Below, piece by piece: positions 42,121-51,744 of a stretch of DNA of 64,000 nucleotides (position 1 is the first letter of the stretch; each line of letters begins with the position of its first letter). Where the stretch lies: assembly GCA_036376595.1 (NCBI GenBank), contig DASVAA010000102.1, forward strand, positions 1 to 64,000, read 5' to 3'. This DNA is from SMAG-U1939 sp036376595 (GTDB lineage Bacteria > Chloroflexota > Ktedonobacteria > Ktedonobacterales > JADMIN01). Position numbers and translations under genes: made by a program. Under the pieces are notes generated by a model, which saw only the letters and a list, made by a program, of their open reading frames with translations, was not told the origin of the DNA and made no database searches.

Positions 42121-44856
42121 ATGAAGCTCGGCATGTACTGGCGTTACGCCACCCGCTCGCTCGCGCGCGGCGGCCAGCGGACCGTCTTCGCCATCTTCTG
42201 CGTGGCGGTCGGCGTGCTGGTGATCGTCGCGCTGCAGCTCGTGGGCAATATGGTCGCCGGCTCGATCACCGGCAACATCCGCGCGTTCAACGGCGGCGAC
42301 ATCGCCGTGCATACCGAGTACCACGACCTCAACCGGCTCCAGCTCGCCTACTTTGACGCTCTCAAGGCCCAGGGCCGCATCACGGCCTACAGTCCCTCGG
42401 GCGGCGACTGCGCTACCGCCGACACACCCGCCGGCCCCAATCAGCGCGTGTGCATTGATACCGTCGATCCCGCGACGTTCCCGCTGGGCGGTGGCCTGCA
42501 CTGGTTGACGCCGGCCAACGGCTCGCTGCCCGCGCTGCTGGCGGGCGAGAGCGCCGTCGCCACGCAGGCGCTGGCGCAGCAGCTCCACGTCGGCGTCGGC
42601 GATCAGCTCACCTTCAGCACCGACGGCGGCCGCAAGGGCACGCTCACCATCACCGGCATTGTCGCCAACAGCGGCTTCCTCGAAGCGCGGCCCGACCTGC
42701 TGGTGGCCGACGCGACCTACACCGCGCTGCCCAATCTGACCGGCGCGCCCGAAGGCTACACCTGGGTGTGGGTCAACGTCCCCGGCCACGACCCCGCGGC
42801 CGCCGCCAGCGTGGCGAACGCGATCGGCAAGCAGTTCCCGCTGACGACGGCGATCACCGTGCAGCAGGAGGCGCAGGAAGCGCACGACGAGATCGCGGCT
42901 GTCGAGAACTTCCTCTCGGTGGTGGGGCTGCTGGCGCTGCTGATCGGCGGCGTGGGGATCGTCAACACGATGCAGGTGCTGCTGCGGCGCCGGCTGCTCG
43001 AAATCGCGATGCTCAAGACGCAGGGCTTTCGTCGCCGCGACCTGCTGGTGATGTTCGGGCTGGAGGCGGCGCTGCTGGGCCTGGGCGGCGGCGTACTGGG
43101 CGCGGCTGGCGGCATCGGCATGAGCTTCGTGGTCAAGGCGCTGCTCGACCGTGCCTTCTTCCTCACCGAGCTGGCGGTGATTGACCCGCCAATCGTCATC
43201 GCGGGGGTCGGCATCGGCATTGCCACCACGCTGATCTTCGGCCTGATGCCGATCTTGCAGACCAGTGCGGTGCGGCCGCTGGCGGTGCTGCGCGAGTCGC
43301 AGGAGTCGCGTGGGTGGCGCGCGGCGCTCTCGACGGCGCTGCTGCTGGCGCTGCTAGGCTTCCTCTTCTTCCTGCTGGCGACGGCGATCCTGGGCAATGC
43401 GCTGCTGGCGGCGGGGGTCGTGGCGGGTGCCGGGCTGCTACTGATCCTGGCGACGTTCCTCTTCGCCGGGCTGGCGTGGCTGATCAGCGTGCTGCCGGTG
43501 CTGGATCGCCTGCGCTGGTGGTACGCGCTGCTGATCGCCGTCGGCCTCGCGCTCTCGGCGGCGCTGATCCGGCTCTCGCCGGGCTTTGGCGTGCTGGTGT
43601 TGGCGCTGGTGCTCGCCGGCCTGCTGGTGGTGCTGTTGCCGCGTCCCGCCAAGTCGGGCGTGCGGCTGGCGCTGCGCAACATCGGCCGCGCCCGCCTGCG
43701 CAGCGCGACGACGCTGGTGGCGCTCTTTGCCGGCGTCTTCGCCATCGGCGTGGGCGTGGCGCTGGGCCAGGGGCTAACAGAGTCCTTCACAAAGCTGGTC
43801 GTCAGCCTCCCCAGGGCCAGCGCGTACGTCATCGCCCCCGCCGCCGACGCGCCGATCGTCGCACGGCAGCTCGCCGGCGCGCCCGGCCTCACCGGCCAGC
43901 AGGTCAACATCGCCGCGCCCGACCGCATCGTGTCCGTCAACGGCGTGCCGCTGGCGAAGCTGCTGCCGCCCGGCGAAAGCTCCGGCGACATCACCAGCCA
44001 GCTCGGCGTGACGGTCAGCGGCGTCGAGGGCTACGACCTGGCGAACGGGCAGATCCCCAAGGTGACGATGGAGCAGGGCACGCACGACAGCGGGCTGGGG
44101 CGCAACCTCACGCAGACCGACGCGACCACCGCCAACGCGCTCTTCCCGCCCAACTACAGTCAGGCGCCGCTGAATCTCAAGCTCGGCGGTACGCTCACCG
44201 TCGCGGCGCTCAACGGCCCGGCGACGGTCAGGCTGCGGGTCGCCGGCTTCTACAGCGCGCCGGTGGTCTCGTCGCTGGAGCCGGTGATCGCCGATGTCCA
44301 CGTGGTGCATGCGCTCAGCGACGCCCCGCTCTACATCTACGCGCTCAACCTCGACCCGACGCAGGAGGATCGCGTGCTCGGTGCCGTCAAGCAGGCCGCG
44401 CCGGATGTCGTCACCGTCGGCATCAGCTCGCTGCTGAACGAGATTGATTCGCTGCTCGCCAATGTCGCGCAGCTCATCGAGAGTGTGGCCGCGCTGGCGC
44501 TGCTGGCAGGACTGATCATGATCGCCAACACCGTCGCCCTGGCGATGCTGGAGCGGCGGCGCGAGATCGGCGTGCTCAAGGCGCTGGGCTACACCAGTCG
44601 CGGCGTGCTCGCCACGGTGCTGCTGGAGAACGCCGCGCTCGCCGCGGCGAGTGCCTTCCTGGCAATGTTGCTGGTCACCGCGATCACCTTCGGGCTGGGC
44701 AGCTTGGTCTTCAAACACTTCGCCTCCGGCGGAGTCACGCCGGCGCAGGTCCTTGCGCTGGTGGTCGGCACCGCCGCCCTCGCCAGCCTCGTCGCCGGCG
44801 CGGTCGCGTGGGGATCCACGCGCGTCCGCCCGATGACGGTGCTGCGCTACGAATGA
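42121..44856 (+). CDS. ABC transporter permease with two FtsX/MacB-type domains
   Basis: A 911-aa membrane protein. An N-terminal helix (VFAIFCVAVGVLVIVALQLV), a ~220-residue extracytoplasmic domain, then a three-helix FtsX core (VVGLLALLIGGVGIVNTMQVLLRR...EIAMLKTQGF). After extra helices the arrangement repeats, ending with AMLERRREIGVLKALGYTS and AGAVAWGSTRVRPMTVLRYE. The duplicated LolCE/MacB layout, without an ATPase domain, suggests lipoprotein or drug/lipid handling. A separate ATPase is needed; the next gene encodes one, though of the ABC-2 class. GAAGGCG precedes the ATG. Confidence 0.88.
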   Translation: MKLGMYWRYATRSLARGGQRTVFAIFCVAVGVLVIVALQLVGNMVAGSITGNIRAFNGGDIAVHTEYHDLNRLQLAYFDALKAQGRITAYSPSGGDCATADTPAGPNQRVCIDTVDPATFPLGGGLHWLTPANGSLPALLAGESAVATQALAQQLHVGVGDQLTFSTDGGRKGTLTITGIVANSGFLEARPDLLVADATYTALPNLTGAPEGYTWVWVNVPGHDPAAAASVANAIGKQFPLTTAITVQQEAQEAHDEIAAVENFLSVVGLLALLIGGVGIVNTMQVLLRRRLLEIAMLKTQGFRRRDLLVMFGLEAALLGLGGGVLGAAGGIGMSFVVKALLDRAFFLTELAVIDPPIVIAGVGIGIATTLIFGLMPILQTSAVRPLAVLRESQESRGWRAALSTALLLALLGFLFFLLATAILGNALLAAGVVAGAGLLLILATFLFAGLAWLISVLPVLDRLRWWYALLIAVGLALSAALIRLSPGFGVLVLALVLAGLLVVLLPRPAKSGVRLALRNIGRARLRSATTLVALFAGVFAIGVGVALGQGLTESFTKLVVSLPRASAYVIAPAADAPIVARQLAGAPGLTGQQVNIAAPDRIVSVNGVPLAKLLPPGESSGDITSQLGVTVSGVEGYDLANGQIPKVTMEQGTHDSGLGRNLTQTDATTANALFPPNYSQAPLNLKLGGTLTVAALNGPATVRLRVAGFYSAPVVSSLEPVIADVHVVHALSDAPLYIYALNLDPTQEDRVLGAVKQAAPDVVTVGISSLLNEIDSLLANVAQLIESVAALALLAGLIMIANTVALAMLERRREIGVLKALGYTSRGVLATVLLENAALAAASAFLAMLLVTAITFGLGSLVFKHFASGGVTPAQVLALVVGTAALASLVAGAVAWGSTRVRPMTVLRYE

Positions 44857-44887
44857 CCGATACAGCATGAAAGGAGCGAATAGCTTC

Positions 44888-45886
44888 ATGACTGGAGTGA
44901 TGCGCGGTCCAGCGTCGCGCTCTGGCACCGCCGCCGGGCGGGCCGACGAGGCCGTCTTAGCCCTGCGCGGCCTCAGCAAGCGCTACGGCGAGCGATTGGC
45001 TGTAGACGACCTGGCCCTCGATGTCCAGCGCGGCGAGATCTTCGGCTTCCTCGGCCCCAACGGCGCCGGCAAGACGACCACCATTCGCATGTGCCTGGGC
45101 CTGATCGCGCCGACCGCCGGCTCTGTCGAGATTCTCGGCGTAGATGTCGCGCGCTACGGGCCGCGTATCCTGCCACGGGTCGGTGCGCTGGTCGAGCAGC
45201 CGGCGCTGTATCCGTATCTGTCGGGGCGCAACAACCTGCGCGCCGTCGGCGATGCGCTGGGTGGCGCCTCCACTGCGCGCATTGACGCCGTGCTGGACCT
45301 GGTGGCGCTGCGCGACCGGGCCGGCGACCGCGTGAAGACCTACTCGCTGGGTATGCGCCAGCGTCTGGGAGTCGCCATCGCACTGCTGCAGGGCCCCGAC
45401 CTGCTGATTCTGGACGAGCCGGCCAACGGGCTGGACCCCGCGGGGATCGTCGAGATGCGCGATCTGCTGCGCCGCCTGGCTGGCGAGGGGAAGACGGTCT
45501 TCGTCTCCAGCCACGTGCTGGCCGAGGTGCAGCAGATCTGCACGCGCGTGGCGATCATCAATCACGGCCGGCTGGTGGTCGAGTCGAGCGTCGCGGAGCT
45601 GACCGGCGGCCACGGCGAATTCGTGGTGGCGATCGACCGTCCCCGCGAGGCGCTGGCGCTCGTCCAGGCGCAGCCGTGGGGCGAGAGCGCATCTCTGGAT
45701 GCCGAAAATCGCCTCGTCACGCCCGCGCCCAACGCCGAGGCCGGCGAGCTGAATCTGTTCCTCGTGCGGGCCGGCTTCGTCCCCGGCGCCATCACGCCGC
45801 GCGTGCAGGACCTCGAAGACATCTTCCTGCGCCTGACGGGACCGGCGCGTGACACGACGGCCACGACGGCGGGAGGTGCACGATGA
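44888..45886 (+). CDS. ABC-2 type transporter ATP-binding protein
   Basis: A 332-aa ABC ATPase. Walker A is GPNGAGKTTT, the signature YSLGMRQRL, Walker B LLILDEPANGLDP, and the switch His in VSSHVLAE. It belongs to the CcmA/NatA-like drug or bacteriocin export class. ATG 44888 is preferred since AAAGGAG lies upstream; ATG 44867 has no ribosome site. It overlaps the permease gene by four bases (ATGA), so 44888-46842 encode one exporter. The C-terminal ~100 residues form a family-typical accessory domain. Confidence 0.92.
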   Translation: MTGVMRGPASRSGTAAGRADEAVLALRGLSKRYGERLAVDDLALDVQRGEIFGFLGPNGAGKTTTIRMCLGLIAPTAGSVEILGVDVARYGPRILPRVGALVEQPALYPYLSGRNNLRAVGDALGGASTARIDAVLDLVALRDRAGDRVKTYSLGMRQRLGVAIALLQGPDLLILDEPANGLDPAGIVEMRDLLRRLAGEGKTVFVSSHVLAEVQQICTRVAIINHGRLVVESSVAELTGGHGEFVVAIDRPREALALVQAQPWGESASLDAENRLVTPAPNAEAGELNLFLVRAGFVPGAITPRVQDLEDIFLRLTGPARDTTATTAGGAR

Positions 45887-46842
45887 GCGCCTCGGTTGCC
45901 CCCGCCGTCCCGGTATCGGTCTCGGCCGGTGTCGCGCGGCCGCGCTTTCTGATTTTGCTGCGCGGCGAGCTGTTCAAGATCGCCCATCTGCGCATCACCT
46001 GGGTGATGTCGGCGATCTTCACCCTGCTCGTCGTCGGCTCGCAATTGCTGCTGGTGAGCGGCCAGAACACGCAGAGCGATCTCCAGAGCAACCCGCTCGG
46101 CTCCTTCTACAACCTGATGGAGGGCGATCTCTCCATCGTGCGCATCTTCAGCGGCACCTTCCTGCTGATTCTGACGGCGCACGTGATCGGCCTCGAATAC
46201 CAGCAGGGGACGATCCGTATCCTGCTGGGGCGCGGCGTGGGGCGCCTGCAACTGCTGGGCGCCAAGGTGCTGGCGGTGCTGCTGGCCGGCCTGGGCATCA
46301 TCGCCTTCGAGATGCTGATCGAGGCGCTCTTCGGCTTCGGGCTGGTGGCGGCGTTTGGGGGCAATCACCATCCGGCGCGCGTGCTCGGCGCGGAATACTG
46401 GATGGACGTGCGCTTCTACGTGCTCTGCGTGCTGATCAACGCCGTGGCGACGCTGCTGCTGGGCGTCGCGGCCTCGGTGGCGGGGCGCTCGCTGGCGTTC
46501 GGCTTGGCCGTCGGGTTGAGCTGGTTCTTCGTGGATAATCTCGCCACGCTGCCGCTGTCGATCATGGCGCGCTTCACCCACAGCGATCTCTGGCTCAAGC
46601 TCTCGGGCCTGCTGCTGGGGCCGGTGCTCAACCGCCTGCCCGACGAGATCGCGCCGCCGTACCACGTGACGGTGGCGGGGCCGCACGGACCCACGACCAT
46701 CACGCAGGCGGTCTCCGGCTTCGGCATCCTGCCACTGGTCACGGTGCCGGGGTCACACGCGCTGCTGGTGATCCTCGTCTACTCGCTCGTCTTCGCGACC
46801 ATTGCGGTCGTGCTGACGCGGCGGCGCGAGGTGCTGGAGTAG
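45883..46842 (+). CDS. ABC-2 type transporter permease
   Basis: A 319-aa permease with about six helices. FLILLRGELFKIAHLRITWVM is the typical N-terminal amphipathic stretch, and GLEYQQGTIRILLGRGVGR is the coupling-helix region seen in ABC-2 permeases. Later helices include LLGAKVLAVLLAGLGIIAF and ALLVILVYSLVFATIAVVL. Translationally coupled to the ATPase by ATGA. Substrate unknown. It may share regulation with the FtsX-type permease upstream. Confidence 0.88.
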   Translation: MSASVAPAVPVSVSAGVARPRFLILLRGELFKIAHLRITWVMSAIFTLLVVGSQLLLVSGQNTQSDLQSNPLGSFYNLMEGDLSIVRIFSGTFLLILTAHVIGLEYQQGTIRILLGRGVGRLQLLGAKVLAVLLAGLGIIAFEMLIEALFGFGLVAAFGGNHHPARVLGAEYWMDVRFYVLCVLINAVATLLLGVAASVAGRSLAFGLAVGLSWFFVDNLATLPLSIMARFTHSDLWLKLSGLLLGPVLNRLPDEIAPPYHVTVAGPHGPTTITQAVSGFGILPLVTVPGSHALLVILVYSLVFATIAVVLTRRREVLE

Positions 46843-46939
46843 CGCGTAGCGGGCGTATGGGAAGGCGGAATCACGCCGCAACCGCACCCGCGACCAAGTT
46901 GCGACACATTCCGCGCTCCCGTGCGCTACCATTCACATC

Positions 46940-47005
46940 GGGGCGTCCGCTGGGCGCCTGTCTCCCCTCTCCGCGCAGGGAGTGAGAGGGGCCGGGGGTA
47001 GGTAA
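46940..47005. repeat. Dispersed palindromic repeat before 47031
   Basis: GGGGCGTCCGCTGGGCGCC, then CCCCTCTCCGCGC facing a GAGAGGGG/CCGGGGG block. It is related to the element at 6242-6282. Confidence 0.55.
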
Positions 47006-47030
47006 AGGCCCCCAAAAGGAGATCTATGCC

Positions 47031-47744
47031 ATGCGCAACCGCATCTTGCTTCCCATCGCCGGCGTCGTGCTGCTGCTGGTTGGGCTGGCCGGCGGCATGC
47101 TGATCGGCGGCCACTTCATCGCGCAGGCCGCCGCGCCGCAACACTATACCGTGCGCTCCGATAGCACGCAGGCGAGCAAGTACTGCGCGACCTACGAGCA
47201 GGCGCTTGCCAACGACCTCAAGGTCGCCCCCTCGGCGCTCGAACAGGCCAACATTGACGCCATGACGCAAGTGCTCGATCAGATGGTGAAGGACGGCCAG
47301 ATCACCAAGACCGAGCGCGACCAGATCGTGCCTCTGCTCAAGCAGCTCGGCGTCTCGCCCTGCACGCAGCTCACCAATGGCAAGGCGATCATGCAGTACC
47401 TGCAGGGCAATCCGCTGATCGTGCAGCAGGCGCTAGCGGCCCACGCCGCACTCAACTCCGCCGTCGCCGGGGCGCTGCACATGACGCCCGATGCGCTGAG
47501 CACGGCGCTGGGCAATCACAAGACTGTGGCACAGCTCGCCAAGCAGCAGAGCGTCTCCATTGACGCCGTCAACACGGCCTATCTGCACGCGGCGAAGTCG
47601 TTCCTCGCCCAGGCGGTCAGCTCCGGCATGATCACTCAGGCGCAGGCCGACGGACTGAACAAGACGCTCGCCCAGGCGGTCGCCAAGGGGTCGTACCCGC
47701 TGCTCGACGTCGGCAACCTCGCGTCGCTGGGCCAGGGGCAGTAG
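47031..47744 (+). CDS. Membrane-anchored helical protein of unknown function
   Basis: A 237-aa protein with one N-terminal membrane anchor or signal (LLPIAGVVLLLVGLAGGMLIGG); the rest should be outside. Two similar helical units are visible: one around VAPSALEQ..LDQMVKDGQITKTERDQI, the other around MTPDALST..FLAQAVSSGMITQAQADGL. This points to an internal duplication of a small helical domain. Two Cys (CATYEQ, SPCTQL) may form a disulfide. I do not recognise a named family. A hairpin terminator lies about 120 bases downstream. Confidence 0.7.
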   Translation: MRNRILLPIAGVVLLLVGLAGGMLIGGHFIAQAAAPQHYTVRSDSTQASKYCATYEQALANDLKVAPSALEQANIDAMTQVLDQMVKDGQITKTERDQIVPLLKQLGVSPCTQLTNGKAIMQYLQGNPLIVQQALAAHAALNSAVAGALHMTPDALSTALGNHKTVAQLAKQQSVSIDAVNTAYLHAAKSFLAQAVSSGMITQAQADGLNKTLAQAVAKGSYPLLDVGNLASLGQGQ

Positions 47745-47866
47745 GCGGTATCGGCACCCGGTGGTATGTAGCACGGCTAGTAGCACGGCTATCAGTTGCC
47801 TTGCGTAGCCGCGGCGCTCCGCCGGTCCGCACGCCGCGGCATGGCCGGCAGATCGTTGACTTGCGC

Positions 47867-47900
47867 AACCGCCGCTCAAACAGCGGCGGTTGTCCTGTTT
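47867..47900 (+). terminator. Rho-independent-like terminator after 47744
   Basis: AACCGCCGCT (47867-47876), a five-base loop, AGCGGCGGTT (47882-47891), then GTCCTGTTT. A perfect 10-bp stem. Confidence 0.7.
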
Positions 47901-48014
47901 GCTGCCCCTCTCGCCGCGGCCACCCACTGACGAATTGAAACCGCTTCTTGATTGGCGCCGCGCGTATCGCTATCCTTCATGGGTGTGATCCCTAGTGGCA
48001 GTCGCGAGGTGCTG

Positions 48015-48524
48015 ATGAACAAGACGGATGTGCTGCAACGGATCGACGACGGGTGGCGTCGCCTGACAGACCTGGTCGAGGGGATCGATCCCACCACCTT
48101 CGTCCAGCCGGTCAAGGATGAGTGGTCGCCCAAAGACCACGTGGCGCATGTGGCCGCGTGGGAGGAATACTTGCTCGCGATCCTGGAGAAACGGGACCGG
48201 CATCGGAGCATGGGCGTGGGCGACCTGCGGGGCAAAGAGACCGATGAGATCAACGATGCCGTGTTCCAGACCCGGCGACACCTTGCGCCGGACGAGGTCC
48301 GGGCATCGCTTGCCGAAACGCACCGCAACGTGCGCGCGGCGATCGAGGCGTTGTCCGACGCGGACCTGCGGCGGCCACGATCCGACTTTCAGCCGGCGGA
48401 GCGTGAAGACGGCGAGACGGGCGACGAGTCGCTCTTGGATGAGATCGAGTGGAACACCTGGGGCCACTACGACAAGCACATCGAGTGGCTCACCGCTCTG
48501 ATCCCCAAGTCGCCAGCCCCATGA
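48015..48524 (+). CDS. ClbS/DfsB-type DinB-fold protein
   Basis: A 169-aa four-helix protein. It begins NKTDVLQRIDDGWRRLTDLVEGI and carries EWSPKDHVAHVAAWEEYL, the typical ClbS/DfsB motif. The final NTWGHYDKHIEWLTALI supplies further His residues. ClbS-like proteins hydrolyse cyclopropane-type genotoxins, but many relatives have no known role. ATG 48015 has a short GAGGT site. It is followed 130 bases later by the MDR dehydrogenase on the same strand. Confidence 0.82.
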   Translation: MNKTDVLQRIDDGWRRLTDLVEGIDPTTFVQPVKDEWSPKDHVAHVAAWEEYLLAILEKRDRHRSMGVGDLRGKETDEINDAVFQTRRHLAPDEVRASLAETHRNVRAAIEALSDADLRRPRSDFQPAEREDGETGDESLLDEIEWNTWGHYDKHIEWLTALIPKSPAP

Positions 48525-48655
48525 CGATCTCAGAACGGCCAGCGGTGATTGCGAGAGGCAGTTTCGCCATGCGCTCTACACGTCGGGTTGCAGTGGCACA
48601 GCGCGCTGCCGCATCGAATATCTGCGCCACTTCAAGTGGGCGAAACGGAGGAGCA

Positions 48656-49846
48656 GTGCAAGCGGTGTCAACTCACGCGGCGCTGGTCGTTCCAGCTCCG
48701 GGTCAGATGCTCGTCGAAAGCGTTCAGACGAAGGCGCCACAAGCGGGCGAAATGCTGGTCGCTCCCCTATACACTGGCATCTGCGGCTCCGATCTGGACG
48801 TGCTGCGCGGAGTCCGGCCCAGCAACACGCGCATCCTGGGTCACGAGGGGGTGGCCGAGGTCGTGGCGGTTGGTCCTGGGGTGACCGACTTTTCCATCGG
48901 CCAGCATGTCACCTTTTGGCCGAACAATCCGAACGATCTTGACGATGTGCTGGGCGTCAGCACCGAGGGTCTCTTTCAGCAGCGGCTCCTGATCTCGCGG
49001 GCGGCCATGGAGCGGGGTATGGTGCTTCCGCTCGATGCGGGGATTTCCCTGGTGTGCGCTCCACTGTTGGAGCCGTTTGCCACCGTCATCTACGGCCAGC
49101 GCCTGATCGAGCAGGTGCGCACGCCTGAGAGCCTGATGATTGTGGGCGCGGGTCCGATTGGGTTGTTGAACGCGCTCTACGCCAGGGCGCGGGGATGTCC
49201 GCGGGTATTCCTCGTGGATACGTCGCAGGCGCGGCTGGACTGGGCCGCGTCGCGCGGCATCGTAGACGATTCGCATGTGCTGCTCAGCTCATCCCAACTG
49301 GCAGACATCGTTCTGGAGCGAACCGCGGGACGTGGTGTGGACGCCGCCTGCCTGTGTACGCCACGTTCATCCACGCGCTCGGCGCTCGCGCAAGCTCTGC
49401 GCTACGTGCGCGAGGAAGGGTGTATCGAGCTGGCCGCCGGAGTTGCCTCACGTGAGGAGCTGCCCGAGCTGCCGGGAGTGGACCTGAACGCGATCCGGGA
49501 CGCGAACGTCTGCGGCCTCGGGCACCTGGTGAGCCAGCACACGACACGAGCAGGGAAGCGGCTCTGGCTCACCGGCCATAGCGGGGCCTCGGCGCACTAT
49601 CTGCACGAGGCGATGCACCTTGTCCTCAACGAGCCGGCCAGCTACGCCCGGATCATCTCACACGTGGTCTCGTATCGCGCCGCCCCGCGCGTTATTGAGC
49701 AGCTTCTCTCCGGCCGCTCTCCAGTCGTCGCGGATGCGCCACGTGTCAAAGTGATCGTTGACTTCACCAACGACGCTGAGCAGATTGACGCGTTCGATCC
49801 AACTGCTCATGGCCGAACCAACGTCTTCGAGCGTCTTAGGGGGTGA
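48656..49846 (+). CDS. Zinc-type alcohol dehydrogenase-like (MDR) protein
   Basis: A 396-aa medium-chain dehydrogenase. GTG 48656 is chosen because GGAGGAG lies directly before it. The catalytic zinc site is suggested by TGICGSDLDVL and LGHEGVAEVV, with Glu in LLEPFATVIY. The NAD(P) motif is VGAGPIGLLNAL. The Cys-rich structural-zinc lobe is absent (TFWPNNPNDLDDVLG in its place). The closest type cannot be named; sugar or polyol dehydrogenases are likely. Its stop overlaps the end of the convergent peptidase pseudogene. Confidence 0.85.
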   Translation: MQAVSTHAALVVPAPGQMLVESVQTKAPQAGEMLVAPLYTGICGSDLDVLRGVRPSNTRILGHEGVAEVVAVGPGVTDFSIGQHVTFWPNNPNDLDDVLGVSTEGLFQQRLLISRAAMERGMVLPLDAGISLVCAPLLEPFATVIYGQRLIEQVRTPESLMIVGAGPIGLLNALYARARGCPRVFLVDTSQARLDWAASRGIVDDSHVLLSSSQLADIVLERTAGRGVDAACLCTPRSSTRSALAQALRYVREEGCIELAAGVASREELPELPGVDLNAIRDANVCGLGHLVSQHTTRAGKRLWLTGHSGASAHYLHEAMHLVLNEPASYARIISHVVSYRAAPRVIEQLLSGRSPVVADAPRVKVIVDFTNDAEQIDAFDPTAHGRTNVFERLRG

Positions 49847-50326
49847 ACAGCTTCCAGTGCCCCTCGGAGACGACGTCGACGGTGCCGTCGGTCACGGTAG
49901 GTCTCGCCGAAGGTGGCGGTCACCGCCATGCTCCCGGCGCTCACCCCCATGTAGACCGTCTCGCGCGCTAGCTGCGGCAACAGGTCCGCCAGTCCCGACT
50001 GTCGCATCCAGTGGCACAGATACAGGACATCACCGCCCCACACCAGCAGGGCGTCCGTCTCCTGGACCGTGGGGATCCAAGCTGTGTCATCGATGCTGGG
50101 CAGCGCGGTCAGCTCCAGTACGCCGAGCGACTTCCACCCCAATCTGCACAAGGGGCTATCGGTTGCTCCGCAGATCGCCCGCCAGGCCAGCACCGCCCGG
50201 GAAGGGGTAGATCGCGGTGGGAATGATGGGGGCGCTGGACTCGGTGATCGGTTTGCCCAGCAGGTCGACCAGCGCGTTGTGGATGCTCGCGTTCTTGATG
50301 CCCGCGGAAGTGAGCAGAAACTTCAA
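49836..50326 (-). pseudogene. S51-type peptidase (class I glutamine amidotransferase-like) pseudogene
   Basis: Starts at TTG 50326 (GGAGAGG upstream) with KFLLTSAGIKNASIHNALV. The frame shifts near 50195, continuing LAWRAICGATDSPLC, then ALLVWGGDVLYLCHWMR and the nucleophile motif VYMGVSAGSM. After FGETY about 60-80 codons are missing, and the last codons are in a third frame (DVVSEGHWKLFTP, stop 49838-49836). One frameshift and one deletion make it inactive. Confidence 0.72.
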
Positions 50327-50401
50327 GACGCCTCTCCCTTGTGGATTCCATACGAGCCATGAACCGAGGGTGCCGACCGACGACGAAAGCAAGACACCCG
50401 T

Positions 50402-50977
50402 CTACACGCTCTGACGCAAGCCTTCCGCAACCGCGGTCATGTGCTCGGTCGCGTGCCCCGCTCTCCCGGCAAAGATGTCGCCGGCGACCCCCTCACCAAC
50501 GACCGTGGGCACCGCAGCGGCCAGTTGCTCGTCGGTGAACTGGTGCAGCAGGTCCAAGAGGTCCTGTCGGGCCGCCAGGAAATCCGCTACCAGCGTCTCC
50601 AGCGTGTCGTCCTGGTGCGCGTTCACGACGGCTTGATTGATCTGGGCGACGGCCAGCTCCAGCCGCTCCTGCTCCTCCGGGGTCAGCGCGTCCCAATTGC
50701 CCAGAGTACCCGGCAGCGGCATGCCCGCCGGGTATTGACTGCGTAAGAACGCGTCTCGCGGCTCGTCGGCGAGTGCACGGCGCAGTAACCGCTGGATGTT
50801 GCGCTCGTTTTGCACCAGATGCGCCAAATGATCCTTGGCGCGCCAGGGAGCCGCTCCGGGCACTCCACTCGCCGTTGCCGGGCGCTCCAGGTCGTGCAGG
50901 CTCAGCCCGTGAAAAAACGCCAGAACCTGCGTCTGCGACGCCGCAAGGGTGTCCAGAATCGCTGCGCGCGTTGGCAT
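50402..50977 (-). CDS. DinB/ClbS-like four-helix protein
   Basis: A 191-aa protein of the DinB-fold group. It begins PTRAAILDTLAASQTQVLAFF and has APWRAKDHLAHLVQNERNIQ, with likely metal His, and GRAGHATEHMTAVAEGL near the end. ATG 50977 follows GGAGAGGA. It is one of three DinB-fold genes in the window (see 22350 and 48015); the substrate is unknown. It is followed by the S51 pseudogene on the same strand. Confidence 0.78.
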   Translation of the reverse strand: MPTRAAILDTLAASQTQVLAFFHGLSLHDLERPATASGVPGAAPWRAKDHLAHLVQNERNIQRLLRRALADEPRDAFLRSQYPAGMPLPGTLGNWDALTPEEQERLELAVAQINQAVVNAHQDDTLETLVADFLAARQDLLDLLHQFTDEQLAAAVPTVVGEGVAGDIFAGRAGHATEHMTAVAEGLRQSV

Positions 50978-51120
50978 GATTCCTCTCCTAGCAACCAGTG
51001 GGAAGCACTGGGTAGCACCAGGCGTGTCCAGATGACTCCGCCAGCCAGGCCGAGAGACGAGAGGCAAGCAGGGGATCCGGCCCACCTGCGCTTGCTAGTA
51101 CACTACAGAGGCACCGATCT

Positions 51121-51504
51121 CTACTTCGCGTCAGGGTCGCGCTGCATGAGACCGAGGTGATTGCCCTCGGTGTCGCGCACATACGCGAGATAGCCCACGC
51201 CAGGCACCGGCCCCGGCTGATGCACCTCGCTGCCCCCAGCAGCCACGGCAGCCGCAAAGGCGGCCTGCACATCCTGCACGTCCACCGTACAGGTGAAGCC
51301 AAACTGCGGGACGGTCCCCTGCGTGGGGCTCTCGCGCCGGCTCAGGCCACCATCAATGCCGCGCTCCCCTTCACCCGTCGTGATGAGCCAGTAATCCATC
51401 CCCTCGACCTTCTCGATCGACCAGCCGAAGACGTGCTGGTAGAACGCGATGGCTCGGTCGACATCATCCGCGTAGACATCGAAATGCACCACTCGATTGG
51501 CCAC
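51121..51504 (-). CDS. VOC-family (glyoxalase/dioxygenase-like) protein
   Basis: A 127-aa vicinal-oxygen-chelate protein with two beta-alpha-beta-beta-beta units. It opens NRVVHFDVYADDVDRAIAFYQHVFGW and ends YVRDTEGNHLGLMQRD with the usual metal Glu region. GTG 51504 has AGGAG 10 bases upstream. Such single-domain proteins act as small-molecule resistance or lyase enzymes; the substrate is not predictable. Confidence 0.87.
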   Translation of the reverse strand: MANRVVHFDVYADDVDRAIAFYQHVFGWSIEKVEGMDYWLITTGEGERGIDGGLSRRESPTQGTVPQFGFTCTVDVQDVQAAFAAAVAAGGSEVHQPGPVPGVGYLAYVRDTEGNHLGLMQRDPDAK

Positions 51505-51744
51505 GGCTTGCTTTCTCCTGCTATGGAGCGATAGGCGAACAAACGTTCTTGGTGCAGAGGATAGCACCCACTGTCCAACTGCTGCTGGCTCCCTGACCTT
51601 TGGCGCGTGACGAGCGTGATGCTGTCTGCGCGTGGCGATGTCCTGTGCCAAGGGCTAGGCGCATCACACCATCGCTGGGAACCTGTGTCGCGGGATCGGG
51701 TGAACCTGAGCGCCACATCGTCGCTTTGTCTCCCATATCGGTGT

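Noticed and set aside
42756..43994. 412-codon minus-strand frame opposite the FtsX permease
   Set aside because: Ser/Ala/Thr/Pro-rich low-complexity antisense translation; the permease frame is clear.
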